A stretch of 24,477 bases of DNA. Source: SYFI01 sp046095485 (GTDB lineage Bacteria > Actinomycetota > Thermoleophilia > Miltoncostaeales > Miltoncostaeaceae). A program made the position numbers and the translations under genes. Location of the stretch: the NCBI GenBank assembly GCA_046095485.1, contig JBJTJN010000084.1:1-24477 (forward strand), in the 5' to 3' direction. Position 1 is the first letter of the stretch. Each line of letters opens with the position of its first letter. Under the pieces are notes generated by a model, which saw nothing but the letters and a program-made list of their open reading frames with translations, had not been told where the DNA came from and made no database searches. Positions 8,180-14,603 of this stretch are shown here, piece after piece.

Positions 8180-8182
8180 TCT
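8174..8182 (+). promoter_or_regulatory. Extended -10 promoter of tRNA-Gly
   Basis: TG-C-TAGTCT ends 12 nt before the first tRNA base. The same TGnTANNCT element sits 11 nt before tRNA-Val. It overlaps the NIF3 stop codon. No good -35 box was seen. Confidence 0.45.
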
Positions 8183-8194
8183 CCGCGCCGCTTC

Positions 8195-8268
8195 GCGGAT
8201 GTAGCTCAGTTGGCTAGAGCGTCTGCTTGCCATGCAGAAGGTCGAGGGTTCGAGTCCCTTCATCCGCT
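8195..8268 (+). tRNA. tRNA-Gly(GCC)
   Basis: A complete 74-nt cloverleaf. The acceptor arm GCGGATG pairs with CATCCGC. The D-arm is GCTC/GAGC. The anticodon stem TCTGC/GCAGA encloses TTGCCAT (anticodon GCC). The T-arm is GAGGG/CCCTT around TTCGAGT. The discriminator base is T, as expected for tRNA-Gly. CC follows but a full CCA is not encoded. The last nine bases overlap, antisense, the end of the PAP2 coding region. Confidence 0.97.
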
Positions 8269-8958
8269 CCTCGCCGAGGCCCCGTCATCACGGGGCCTCG
8301 TTGCGTCAGGGGCCCGGCGTGCACGCGCGTACAGCCAGATTCCCAGCGCGCCCGCCAGCGCGAACGCCACCGTGCCGGCGCTGAGGCCACCGATCACGTC
8401 TGTGAGCCAGTGGGGGCGCAGGTACACGCGCGTGAGAGGAATGAGCAGCGTGATCACCGCCCCCAGCACCACCGGCCAGCGCGTGCCGCGCAGCGCCGGC
8501 ACCACCAGCGTGGCCACGATGCCGAGCACCAGCCACATCACCCCGTACGTGGAGTGACCCGAGGGGAATGATGTTCCGCCGCCGGGTGCCACGGCGTCGA
8601 GGGGCCGGGCGCGTTCCACCACCGCCTTGCCCACCCGCACGAGGGCGATCGCCAGCAGCATGCCGCCGCCCACCGCGATGGCATGAGGCCACTTGCGAAA
8701 CGCCAGCAGCGCCACGGTGACCAACCCGGCGATGATCCACGCCACCAGCGAGTCGCCCAGGTGGGTGATGCCCCGCGCCACGGTGATCACGCCGTCGTTC
8801 GCCATGTCGGCCATGCGGTCGTGCACCCACACGTCCACGCCGAGCGGCTGCGAGCCGCCGGCGAGGATGATGGCCGCGAGGCCCAGCAGCACCGCCCCGG
8901 CGACCGCGGCCGCGACGAGGAGCATGCGAACCGCGCGCGGGGAAGAGGGGTACTTCAT
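8260..8958 (-). CDS. PAP2-family phosphatase (membrane)
   Basis: A 232-aa protein with about six membrane helices. All three phosphatase motifs are present: KAVVERARP (111-119, KX6RP), PSGH (132-135) and RVYLRPHWLTD (177-187, with H183 and D187). Likely substrates are lipid phosphates such as undecaprenyl pyrophosphate or phosphatidic acid, hydrolysed on the outer face. The ATG at 8958 was chosen because TACGCT lies 6 nt upstream; a GTG 21 nt earlier would destroy that spacing. The stop codon lies in the 3' arm of the opposing tRNA-Gly, and the C-terminal tail is encoded across its terminator. Confidence 0.88.
   Translation of the reverse strand: MKYPSSPRAVRMLLVAAAVAGAVLLGLAAIILAGGSQPLGVDVWVHDRMADMANDGVITVARGITHLGDSLVAWIIAGLVTVALLAFRKWPHAIAVGGGMLLAIALVRVGKAVVERARPLDAVAPGGGTSFPSGHSTYGVMWLVLGIVATLVVPALRGTRWPVVLGAVITLLIPLTRVYLRPHWLTDVIGGLSAGTVAFALAGALGIWLYARARRAPDATRPRDDGASARSG
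8275..8300 (+). terminator. Intrinsic terminator-like hairpin after tRNA-Gly
   Basis: A perfect 11-bp stem, CGAGGCCCCGT/ACGGGGCCTCG, encloses the loop CATC. It starts 6 nt after the tRNA. The downstream T-tract is weak (TTGCGT), as is common in GC-rich actinobacteria. The hairpin lies inside the 3' end of the opposing PAP2 gene and encodes part of its tail. Confidence 0.75.
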
Positions 8959-8964
8959 GGCGCG

Positions 8965-8970
8965 AGCGTA
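8965..8970 (-). promoter_or_regulatory. -10 box of an apparently leaderless promoter (PAP2)
   Basis: TACGCT on the minus strand is followed by CGCGCC (6 nt) and the ATG at 8958. It fits TANNNT-N6-ATG with no Shine-Dalgarno sequence. It is one of six exact cases in the window. Confidence 0.5.
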
Positions 8971-9035
8971 CCCCCGCACCCCCGCGATCGCGCTCCCGGT
9001 GCCCTAGCCCGAGTGCCGGCCTAGCGTGCGGGCGG

Positions 9036-10085
9036 TTACCAGCACCTGCCGTTGACCGCCCACTTCGCCATGAACCACGTGCACCTGGACGTCGTGTAGA
9101 AGGTCACGGCTCCCGGGCCGACTCCGTACCACCCCTCGGAGTAGTAGTAGAAGGACCTTCCCTGGTCGAATCGCCTCGGGTCGACGCCCGGCCCGATGAT
9201 GGTGTTCCCTGCCCTGAAGAAGTGGTCCCCGAGATCCACCTCTCCGACGCCGTCGTAGGCAAACCCCCTGCCGCTGACGAAATTCCGGAAAAAAGCCCCG
9301 CCAAAGTTCGGGATGTTCTCCCAGCAGTTGCGAAGTCGGCTGGAGTAGACCCCATTGCAGGTGCCGCCGTTCGGCATCCACCGCTGCGGATTGGTTTGCC
9401 AGTTGCCCTGGTTCTCCGCCCTGCGTGCCGATGGCGTGGTGGTGGTCCCGGGCGCAGCGGCAGCGGGCGTGGCCTTGGGCTGGGTGATGGTCCGTGGCAT
9501 GTCCACGAACATCTCCACGTTCATTATTGCCGTCGGCTCGGTCTCATGGCCATGCTCATCGGGCGGGGTGGTCTCATCCACCCGGTCGACCTTCACCTCG
9601 AGCTGGTCCCACACGACGGGGTTGGTGATGACCTGCGCATCGAACCTCAAGGTCGTGCCCTGCTGCGATCCGTCGCGCAGGCGCACCACCACCTCCTCGC
9701 CGCCGCCACTGCCGTCGGCGGCGCGCAGCACCGCGCGCGGCGGGTTGGCCGTGAACTGGCCGGTCTCATCGCCATAGCTGGTCCAGTAGGCCATGAAGGC
9801 CCTGGTCGGCAACGACGCGGTGTCCCCGGCCCTGGTGAGCTCGAAGACCCCCACCGTGGAGGGCACCCCGCGCAGCACCAGCGTGTACTCGCCCGGCGCG
9901 CCCGCGACCGGCGTGAAGGTGGCCGAGGTGGCGCTCGCCTCCATCAGGAAGTCCGGCAGGGGATCGCCGGGCTTGGCGTGCGCGCCCGCTGCCCCGATGA
10001 GCAGCCCTGCGGCCACGGTGAGCGAGGCGAGGAGCCCCGCGGTGCGTGAGCGGGGCCTGGGGGCGTGACTACGGAGAGGGTCCAT
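9036..10085 (-). CDS. Secreted protein of unknown function with Cys/aromatic-rich C-terminal domain
   Basis: The protein has 349 aa and no family was recognised. Residues 1-37 are a signal peptide ending AGAHA. Residues about 45-215 form a beta-rich domain (GEYTLVLRGV, TVGVFELTRAGD, LRFDAQV). A His/Glu/Thr-rich stretch and a Pro/Ala/Thr linker (about 235-255) lead to a C-terminal domain of about 95 aa. That domain is rich in Trp, Tyr, Phe and Gly and has four cysteines (in GGTC, RNC, SRC, GRC), plausibly two disulfides. The ATG at 10085 starts the signal peptide and follows TACGGT by 7 nt; the upstream part of the longer frame is not credible. The 3' third seems less GC-biased than its neighbours, which might mean a separately acquired domain. 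Confidence 0.7.
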   Translation of the reverse strand: MDPLRSHAPRPRSRTAGLLASLTVAAGLLIGAAGAHAKPGDPLPDFLMEASATSATFTPVAGAPGEYTLVLRGVPSTVGVFELTRAGDTASLPTRAFMAYWTSYGDETGQFTANPPRAVLRAADGSGGGEEVVVRLRDGSQQGTTLRFDAQVITNPVVWDQLEVKVDRVDETTPPDEHGHETEPTAIMNVEMFVDMPRTITQPKATPAAAAPGTTTTPSARRAENQGNWQTNPQRWMPNGGTCNGVYSSRLRNCWENIPNFGGAFFRNFVSGRGFAYDGVGEVDLGDHFFRAGNTIIGPGVDPRRFDQGRSFYYYSEGWYGVGPGAVTFYTTSRCTWFMAKWAVNGRCW

Positions 10086-10092
10086 CACACCT

Positions 10093-10098
10093 ACCGTA
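10093..10098 (-). promoter_or_regulatory. -10 box before the secreted orphan gene
   Basis: TACGGT on the minus strand is followed by AGGTGTG (7 nt) and the ATG at 10085. It matches the leaderless spacing. AGGTG could also act as a weak ribosome-binding site if transcription starts further upstream. Confidence 0.42.
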
Positions 10099-10174
10099 CA
10101 GGTTCTACTTAGGGTCGTCTGCCCGCGGGCATGGGCAGCACCGGCGCCCTCTGGCGACCGGCCGCGCGGTGCCC

Positions 10175-10180
10175 TACCCT
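10175..10180 (+). promoter_or_regulatory. -10 box of tRNA-Cys
   Basis: TACCCT ends 11 nt before the first tRNA base, the same distance as the TAACCT box of tRNA-Val. No extended TG is present and no clear -35 was seen. Confidence 0.4.
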
Positions 10181-10191
10181 GAGGCCCCCAC

Positions 10192-10263
10192 GGCGACCTG
10201 GCGAAGTGGGAACGCATCGGTCTGCAAAACCGACATGAACCGGTTCGATTCCGGTGGTCGCCT
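10192..10263 (+). tRNA. tRNA-Cys(GCA)
   Basis: A complete 72-nt cloverleaf. The acceptor arm GGCGACC pairs with GGTCGCC. The anticodon stem TCGGT/ACCGA encloses CTGCAAA (anticodon GCA). The T-arm is ACCGG/CCGGT around TTCGATT. The discriminator base is T, as in tRNA-Cys. No CCA is encoded. It ends 2 nt before the stop codon of the opposing propeller gene. Confidence 0.96.
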
Positions 10264-10265
10264 CT

Positions 10266-11636
10266 TTAGTTCACCGATACCGTGTTGTTCGCCTTGCCAG
10301 CGGCCTTGGGCGTGACCAACGACACCGTGGCCAAGCCCTTGGGGAACGACTTCGGCACCATGCCAGAGATGGTCCGCGTGGTGCCGGGGCGCACGTTGCC
10401 CTTCCACAGCTGCACCACGGTGCCCTTGCGCGAGATCGTGACGCGCGACTGCCCCGCGGCCGACTGCCCGGCCCGGAAGGTGACCGAGATCTTCTTGCCA
10501 CGGGTGGCCGGCGTGTTCCAGTAACCGTTGACCATGCTGGCCCTGGGCGCGGGGATCGGCGCGCCGCCGGGCATGGCGAGCTCGCCGACGTAGCCGGTGA
10601 CGCCGTCGGTGAACCAGAGGTTCCTGTCGGGGCCGATCGCGACGCTGTTGGGCGCTGCGGTGCCGTGCTTCGTCACGACCCTGTAGGACGTCACGGCACC
10701 TGCCGGGCTGATGCGCAGGATGGCGTTCTGACCGCTGGTCCAGGCGTTGCCATCCTGGGCCGAGAGGATCGTGCAATCGAGCACGCAGGGGGTCCTTGGC
10801 AGCGACGCCACGGTGGTCATCACGCCGGTGGGCTGAATGGCCACCACCGAGCCCGCGCTGCCCGTTCCCGCCGGGCTCTGCGCCTGCACGGTGGCCCACA
10901 GCACGCCGGTGGGGCCGGTGGTGAGCGCCGTGGCGCTCACGCTCCATCCGGGCTTCGCGCCCGAGGGCAGCGGCAGCGGGAAGAACTGCATGGCACCGGT
11001 GGTGGTCATGCGGCCGATCACGCCCGCCCCGCCCTGCGAGGCGGCGAACCAGATCGCGCCGTCCGGCCCGAGGGCCGGGGCCACCCCGATGGTGGTGGTC
11101 GCCCCCGACGTGAGGGGGTACGACGTGAACGTGCCAGCCGTCGTGGAGTGGATGATCGCCGTGCCCGCCGTCACCCACAGGTCGTTGCTCGCGCCCGCCG
11201 TGACGCCGCCGACGGTCGAGCCCGCCGGGAGCGGATAGGCCGAGTACGTGCCACCGGTGGTGATGGCCCCGAGGATCGGCGGCCCCGACGGGCCCTCGCC
11301 CTGCACGAACCACAGGCGGCCGTCGGGCCCGTTCACCAGTGAGTCGGGGTCCTGGTAGGGGAGGGGGAAGAGCGTCGCCGGCATGGCATACGAGGCCAGC
11401 ACCACGTTGCTGCCCGTGGCCATCGCCCGCAGGCCGCCGCCCGGGGAGGTGACGTTCGAGTACGAGTACCAGATGTTCCCGTCCGACCCGCTGGCGATGC
11501 TGCCCATGGCCTGGCCGGGCCCGGGCGGGTACTCCACCGCCGATCCGTAGGCCAGGTTGGCCGCGGCGCTCGCGGTGCCCGCGGCACCGAGGAGGGCGAC
11601 GATGGCGCCGCCGGCGAGGAGGGTGCGCTTGGTCAT
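10266..11636 (-). CDS. Secreted virginiamycin B lyase-like beta-propeller protein
   Basis: The protein has 456 aa. Residues 1-25 are a signal peptide (TASAA). Residues about 30-370 hold repeats with a GPDG.LWF core (NGPDGRLWFV, LGPDGAIWFA, IGPDRNLWFTD), the signature of Vgb/streptogramin lyase-type propellers. The final 85 aa form an Ig-like beta domain (KKISVTFRAG, SRVTISRKGTVVQLW). Antibiotic lyase activity is not implied: most such actinobacterial secreted propellers have no known activity, and the catalytic His/Glu set was not identified. The ATG at 11636 follows AGGAG with a 6-nt spacer, a good ribosome-binding site, so this gene has a leader unlike several neighbours. It converges on tRNA-Cys. 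Confidence 0.78.
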   Translation of the reverse strand: MTKRTLLAGGAIVALLGAAGTASAAANLAYGSAVEYPPGPGQAMGSIASGSDGNIWYSYSNVTSPGGGLRAMATGSNVVLASYAMPATLFPLPYQDPDSLVNGPDGRLWFVQGEGPSGPPILGAITTGGTYSAYPLPAGSTVGGVTAGASNDLWVTAGTAIIHSTTAGTFTSYPLTSGATTTIGVAPALGPDGAIWFAASQGGAGVIGRMTTTGAMQFFPLPLPSGAKPGWSVSATALTTGPTGVLWATVQAQSPAGTGSAGSVVAIQPTGVMTTVASLPRTPCVLDCTILSAQDGNAWTSGQNAILRISPAGAVTSYRVVTKHGTAAPNSVAIGPDRNLWFTDGVTGYVGELAMPGGAPIPAPRASMVNGYWNTPATRGKKISVTFRAGQSAAGQSRVTISRKGTVVQLWKGNVRPGTTRTISGMVPKSFPKGLATVSLVTPKAAGKANNTVSVN

Positions 11637-11736
11637 GAGGGGCTCCTGTCTGCGTGATGGCTGGCTGCGGCCTTGCTGCCAGTACAGAGCGTACTCGGCC
11701 CCTTCCCCGGCCACTTCGTTCCCTGTGGTCGCCCGG

Positions 11737-12519
11737 TCAGGATGGTGCTGGCTGCCCGAGCAGCCAGCAGGCCACGGCAGCAGCGGCGGCGACGTTGAGG
11801 CTGTCCACGCCGGACGCCATGGGGATGGTTACGCGGACGTCAGCGGCGGCGAGCATGTGGTCGCTGAGGCCTGGGCCCTCCGTGCCCAGCGCCAGGGCCA
11901 CGCGGGCGGCAAGCCGCTCGGCGAGCGCCTCGGGCAGCGGCTGCGCATCAATTGCCGGCGTGAGGGCCAGCAGGGCGAAGCCGTGCGCGTGCAGGTCGGC
12001 CACCGGGTCGTCGGTGATGGCCCATGGGTGCACCAGTGCCGCGCCCATCGACGTGCGAAGCGCCCTGCGGCCGAAGGGGTCGGCCGACCCGGGGCCGATG
12101 AGCGTGGCGTCCACGCCCATCGCGGTGGCGCTGCGGATGATCGTGCCCACGTTCGAGGGGTTCATCACGCCCTCCAGCACCAGCACGCGACGGGCGGTGG
12201 GCAGCACGTCGGCCGCCGCGGGGTCGGGCGGGCGATCGAAGGCGCCCAGCATCTCCCGCATGGCGCCGAACCCCGTGAGCCGCTGGATCTCCTCGGGGTC
12301 GAGCGTGAGCACGGGCACATCGGGGGCGGGGAGGAGGCCGCCGTACTCGGTGCTCACCAGCAGCGCCTGCAGGTGATGGCCGGCCGCCAGGCAGCGCTGC
12401 ACCACCCGCGCGCCCTCGGCCAGCAGCAGGCCGCCCCGGCCGTCGGGCGGGGGCCGCCGCACGCGGCGCTCCTGGCCGCGCAGGCCCGCGAACATCTGGC
12501 GCAGGGCGTCGTCGTGCAC
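11737..12519 (-). CDS. TrmH/SpoU-family RNA 2'-O-methyltransferase
   Basis: A 260-aa SPOUT methyltransferase. An N-terminal substrate-binding part (about 20-100) is followed by the three knot motifs: NPSNVGTIIRSA (120-131), LALGTEGPGLS (209-219) and IPMASGVDSLNVAAA (232-246). It transfers methyl from SAM to a ribose 2'-OH in rRNA or tRNA; the target nucleotide is not predictable. The GTG at 12519 was chosen because TATGGT lies exactly 6 nt upstream; the next in-frame codons upstream offer no better start. It diverges from the FUSC gene with 27 nt between starts. Confidence 0.87.
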   Translation of the reverse strand: MHDDALRQMFAGLRGQERRVRRPPPDGRGGLLLAEGARVVQRCLAAGHHLQALLVSTEYGGLLPAPDVPVLTLDPEEIQRLTGFGAMREMLGAFDRPPDPAAADVLPTARRVLVLEGVMNPSNVGTIIRSATAMGVDATLIGPGSADPFGRRALRTSMGAALVHPWAITDDPVADLHAHGFALLALTPAIDAQPLPEALAERLAARVALALGTEGPGLSDHMLAAADVRVTIPMASGVDSLNVAAAAAVACWLLGQPAPS

Positions 12520-12525
12520 GCCGGG

Positions 12526-12531
12526 ACCATA
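12526..12531 (-). promoter_or_regulatory. -10 box of an apparently leaderless promoter (RNA methyltransferase)
   Basis: TATGGT on the minus strand is followed by CCCGGC (6 nt) and the GTG at 12519. It is an exact TANNNT fit with no Shine-Dalgarno sequence. It lies in the 27-bp divergent gap shared with the FUSC/heliorhodopsin operon. Confidence 0.5.
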
Positions 12532-12546
12532 TGCGAGGCTCCCGCC

Positions 12547-13647
12547 ATGGGCTGGCTGCGCCGATCCCGGGCTCCCCAGTTGCCATGGCCGGCCTGGCTG
12601 CGGTTGCTCGCGCGGCTGGTGATCGCCGCCGGGGCGGCGGCGCTCATCGTGTGGCTGCTGGGGTTCCCGTACGAGCCCGCGGCCTGGGCCGTGGTTGCCG
12701 TGGCGGTGGTGGTGGCCGACACCACGGGCCAGACCCTCAACGCATCGTGGAACCGCGCCGAGGGGTCCGTGGTGGGGTGCTTGTCCGGGGCCGTGGTGGC
12801 GGTCGCCCTTCCCATGGTGCCGTTGCCCCTGCGGGTGATGCTGGCCATGGGCCTGGCGCTGCTGGCCTGCCGGCTGCTCAAGGTGGGTGCGGGATGGCGG
12901 CTGGGCGTCGCGCTGGCGGGCTTCTTCATCTTCGTGCCCGGCGCGCAGGAGTGGCAGATGGTGGGCTGGCGGCTGGCGTCCACCCTGCTCGGCATCGCCG
13001 TGGGCGTGGTGGCGGTGCTGCTGATCGCGCCCGACTCGGCCACATCGCGCTTGGCATCCGGAATGCGTAGCGCCCTGGCGGGGATCGCCGATGGCGTGGA
13101 CGCCGCGCTGGCCCGTTGGCAGGGAGACGCCGCCACGCCCCAGCCGCCGACGCCGAAGGTGGCCGCGCTGCGGCCCCTGGTGGCCGACCGGCGAATCGAG
13201 CTGAGCCGGCATGGCCCCGACGCCACCGGGGCGAGCGCCATGCTGGACGGGCTCGAGGTGGCGTGCGCCGGGCTCGATCGCCTGCAGCGATATGCCGATG
13301 CGGCCGCGGCCAGCGGAGGTGCTGGGCTGCAGGCCGTGATGGCGGGCGACGTGGACGAGGTGGCCGGCGCAATACGCGCGGCGTGCGAGGCGGCATCGGA
13401 CGCCATCGCCGAACTCCCCGGCGCGGCCGAGCAGGCCTCCGGGGCCGCCGATGCGCTCGCCCAGGTGGATTCCCGGCTCGAGCGATCGATCGAGGGCCTG
13501 CGCGCGGCCGGGGTGACGCCCGGTGCGGACGCCGGTGAGCTCACGCGGCTGTTCGGCGTGGTGAACGCGCTCGGCGTGATCGCATCGGGAGTGCGCGACG
13601 CGGCCATTCCCATCGCGACCCCGCAGGGCGGTAGGGTGAGCGCATGA
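12547..13647 (+). CDS. FUSC-family membrane protein (aromatic-acid-exporter-like)
   Basis: The protein has 366 aa. Residues about 15-160 hold five to six closely spaced hydrophobic helices, including the FUSC-like stretch with YEPAAWAVVAVAVVVAD and, further on, RAEGSVVGCLSGAVVA. The rest (about 165-366) is a soluble, Ala-rich helical domain. FUSC/ArAE proteins are thought to export aromatic carboxylates or other small organic acids across the inner membrane; the substrate here is unknown. The ATG at 12547 follows a modest GAGG with an 8-nt spacer. Its stop overlaps the heliorhodopsin start (ATGA), so the two products should be made together. Confidence 0.75.
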   Translation: MGWLRRSRAPQLPWPAWLRLLARLVIAAGAAALIVWLLGFPYEPAAWAVVAVAVVVADTTGQTLNASWNRAEGSVVGCLSGAVVAVALPMVPLPLRVMLAMGLALLACRLLKVGAGWRLGVALAGFFIFVPGAQEWQMVGWRLASTLLGIAVGVVAVLLIAPDSATSRLASGMRSALAGIADGVDAALARWQGDAATPQPPTPKVAALRPLVADRRIELSRHGPDATGASAMLDGLEVACAGLDRLQRYADAAAASGGAGLQAVMAGDVDEVAGAIRAACEAASDAIAELPGAAEQASGAADALAQVDSRLERSIEGLRAAGVTPGADAGELTRLFGVVNALGVIASGVRDAAIPIATPQGGRVSA

Positions 13648-14420
13648 CGTCCGGCGCGATCACCCCCGAGCAGGCTGCGCCGAATCTGCGCAAGTGGAAC
13701 ATCGCGCTGGCCATCCTGCACGCGGCGCAGGGCGTGGCGATTCTGCTGCTGTCCAACGGGTTCTCGCTGGGCATCACGATCCCGTACATGACGGGGCCGC
13801 CCGGCAGTCCCATCCTGGGTGGCGACCCGGTGTGGCAGGTGCCCATCGCCACCTTCGTGGCCATCTTCCTGTTCCTCGCGGCGGCCGACCACCTGCTGTG
13901 CGCGCTGCCCGGCATCGACCGCTGGTACATCGCCAACCTCGGGCGCGGCACCAACCCGCTGCGCTGGTGGGAGTACTCGGTAAGTGCCTCGCTGATGATC
14001 GTGCTCATCGCGCTGGTGAGCGGCATCGATCAGTCCACGGCGCTTATCGCGTTGTTCGGCGCCAACGTGGGGATGATCCTGTTCGGGCTGGCCATGGAGC
14101 AGCGCAACCCCGCGGGTACCGAGAAGGTGGATTGGCGGCCGTTCATCTACGGCTGCATCACGGGGGCGTTCCCGTGGGTGGCCATCGGGCTGGTGCTGGT
14201 GCGCGCGCAGGTCGACGTCGGCGTGCCCGCCGCCATCTGGGCCATCTACATCTCGCTGTTCGTGCTGTTCTTCACCTTCGCGCTCAACATGTGGCTGCAC
14301 TACGCGCGCAAGGGGCGGTGGGCGAACATCGTCTCGTACGAGAAGACCTACCTGGTGCTGTCGCTGGTGGCGAAGTCACTGCTCGCGTGGCAGATCTTCG
14401 CCTCGGCGCTCGCGGGCTGA
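13644..14420 (+). CDS. Heliorhodopsin
   Basis: A 258-aa protein with seven membrane helices. The last helix has LSLVAKSLLAWQIF, placing the retinal Schiff-base lysine at K244. Helix 3 has RWWEYSVSASLMI with the counterion at E110. H26 (AILHAAQG) and H83 (AADHLLC) fill the two conserved histidine positions. Relative to heliorhodopsin 48C12 (H23, H80, E107, K241, from memory) every site is shifted by exactly three, so spacing is fully kept. Heliorhodopsins bind retinal, have inverted topology (N-terminus inside), cycle slowly and usually do not pump ions; sensory or enzyme-regulating roles have been proposed. No retinal-synthesis gene is in the window. The ATG overlaps the FUSC stop by 4 nt. 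Confidence 0.95.
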   Translation: MTSGAITPEQAAPNLRKWNIALAILHAAQGVAILLLSNGFSLGITIPYMTGPPGSPILGGDPVWQVPIATFVAIFLFLAAADHLLCALPGIDRWYIANLGRGTNPLRWWEYSVSASLMIVLIALVSGIDQSTALIALFGANVGMILFGLAMEQRNPAGTEKVDWRPFIYGCITGAFPWVAIGLVLVRAQVDVGVPAAIWAIYISLFVLFFTFALNMWLHYARKGRWANIVSYEKTYLVLSLVAKSLLAWQIFASALAG

Positions 14421-14462
14421 TACCGGGGCTGGGGCGTTCGTCACCCCCGGCGGTCAGGCGCA

Positions 14463-14491
14463 TTGCCCCAGGGGTGGGGCATGGCTAGCAT
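14463..14491 (+). promoter_or_regulatory. korA: Sigma70-type promoter for korAB
   Basis: TTGCCC (14463-14468), a 17-nt spacer and TAGCAT (14486-14491) make the best -35/-10 pair in the window. Transcription would start near 14498, giving a leader of about 105 nt before the TTG start of korA. The gap after heliorhodopsin (14421-14450) also has a possible GC stem, CCGGGG/CCCCGG, without a T-tract. Confidence 0.5.
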
Positions 14492-14603
14492 CCCCGCGGC
14501 AATTGGACCGGCACGTCCCCGGTGTCCCGAATCCTCCAAGGGGCCTGTCGATCCGCCGCCTGGGCCGCGCGCGTCCCGGGTGCAATTTCTCCATGGAGGC
14601 ACG

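Noticed and set aside
10266..11636. Virginiamycin resistance gene
   Set aside because: Only the propeller pattern is shared. The protein is secreted, has an added C-terminal domain and its catalytic residues were not identified, so a resistance role is unsupported.
11557..12546. A long in-frame extension upstream of the FUSC gene
   Set aside because: It runs antisense through the SpoU methyltransferase motifs and has His/Gly/Arg composition typical of a mirror frame. The FUSC-like protein begins at the ATG at 12547.
12354..14300. A minus-strand open frame of 648 codons opposite FUSC and heliorhodopsin
   Set aside because: It is antisense to two genes with clear membrane-protein signatures and has no recognisable domain.
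14423..14450. CCGGGG/CCCCGG stem after heliorhodopsin as a terminator
   Set aside because: Six pairs with a 16-nt loop and no T-tract is weak in such GC-rich DNA; mentioned only with the kor promoter.
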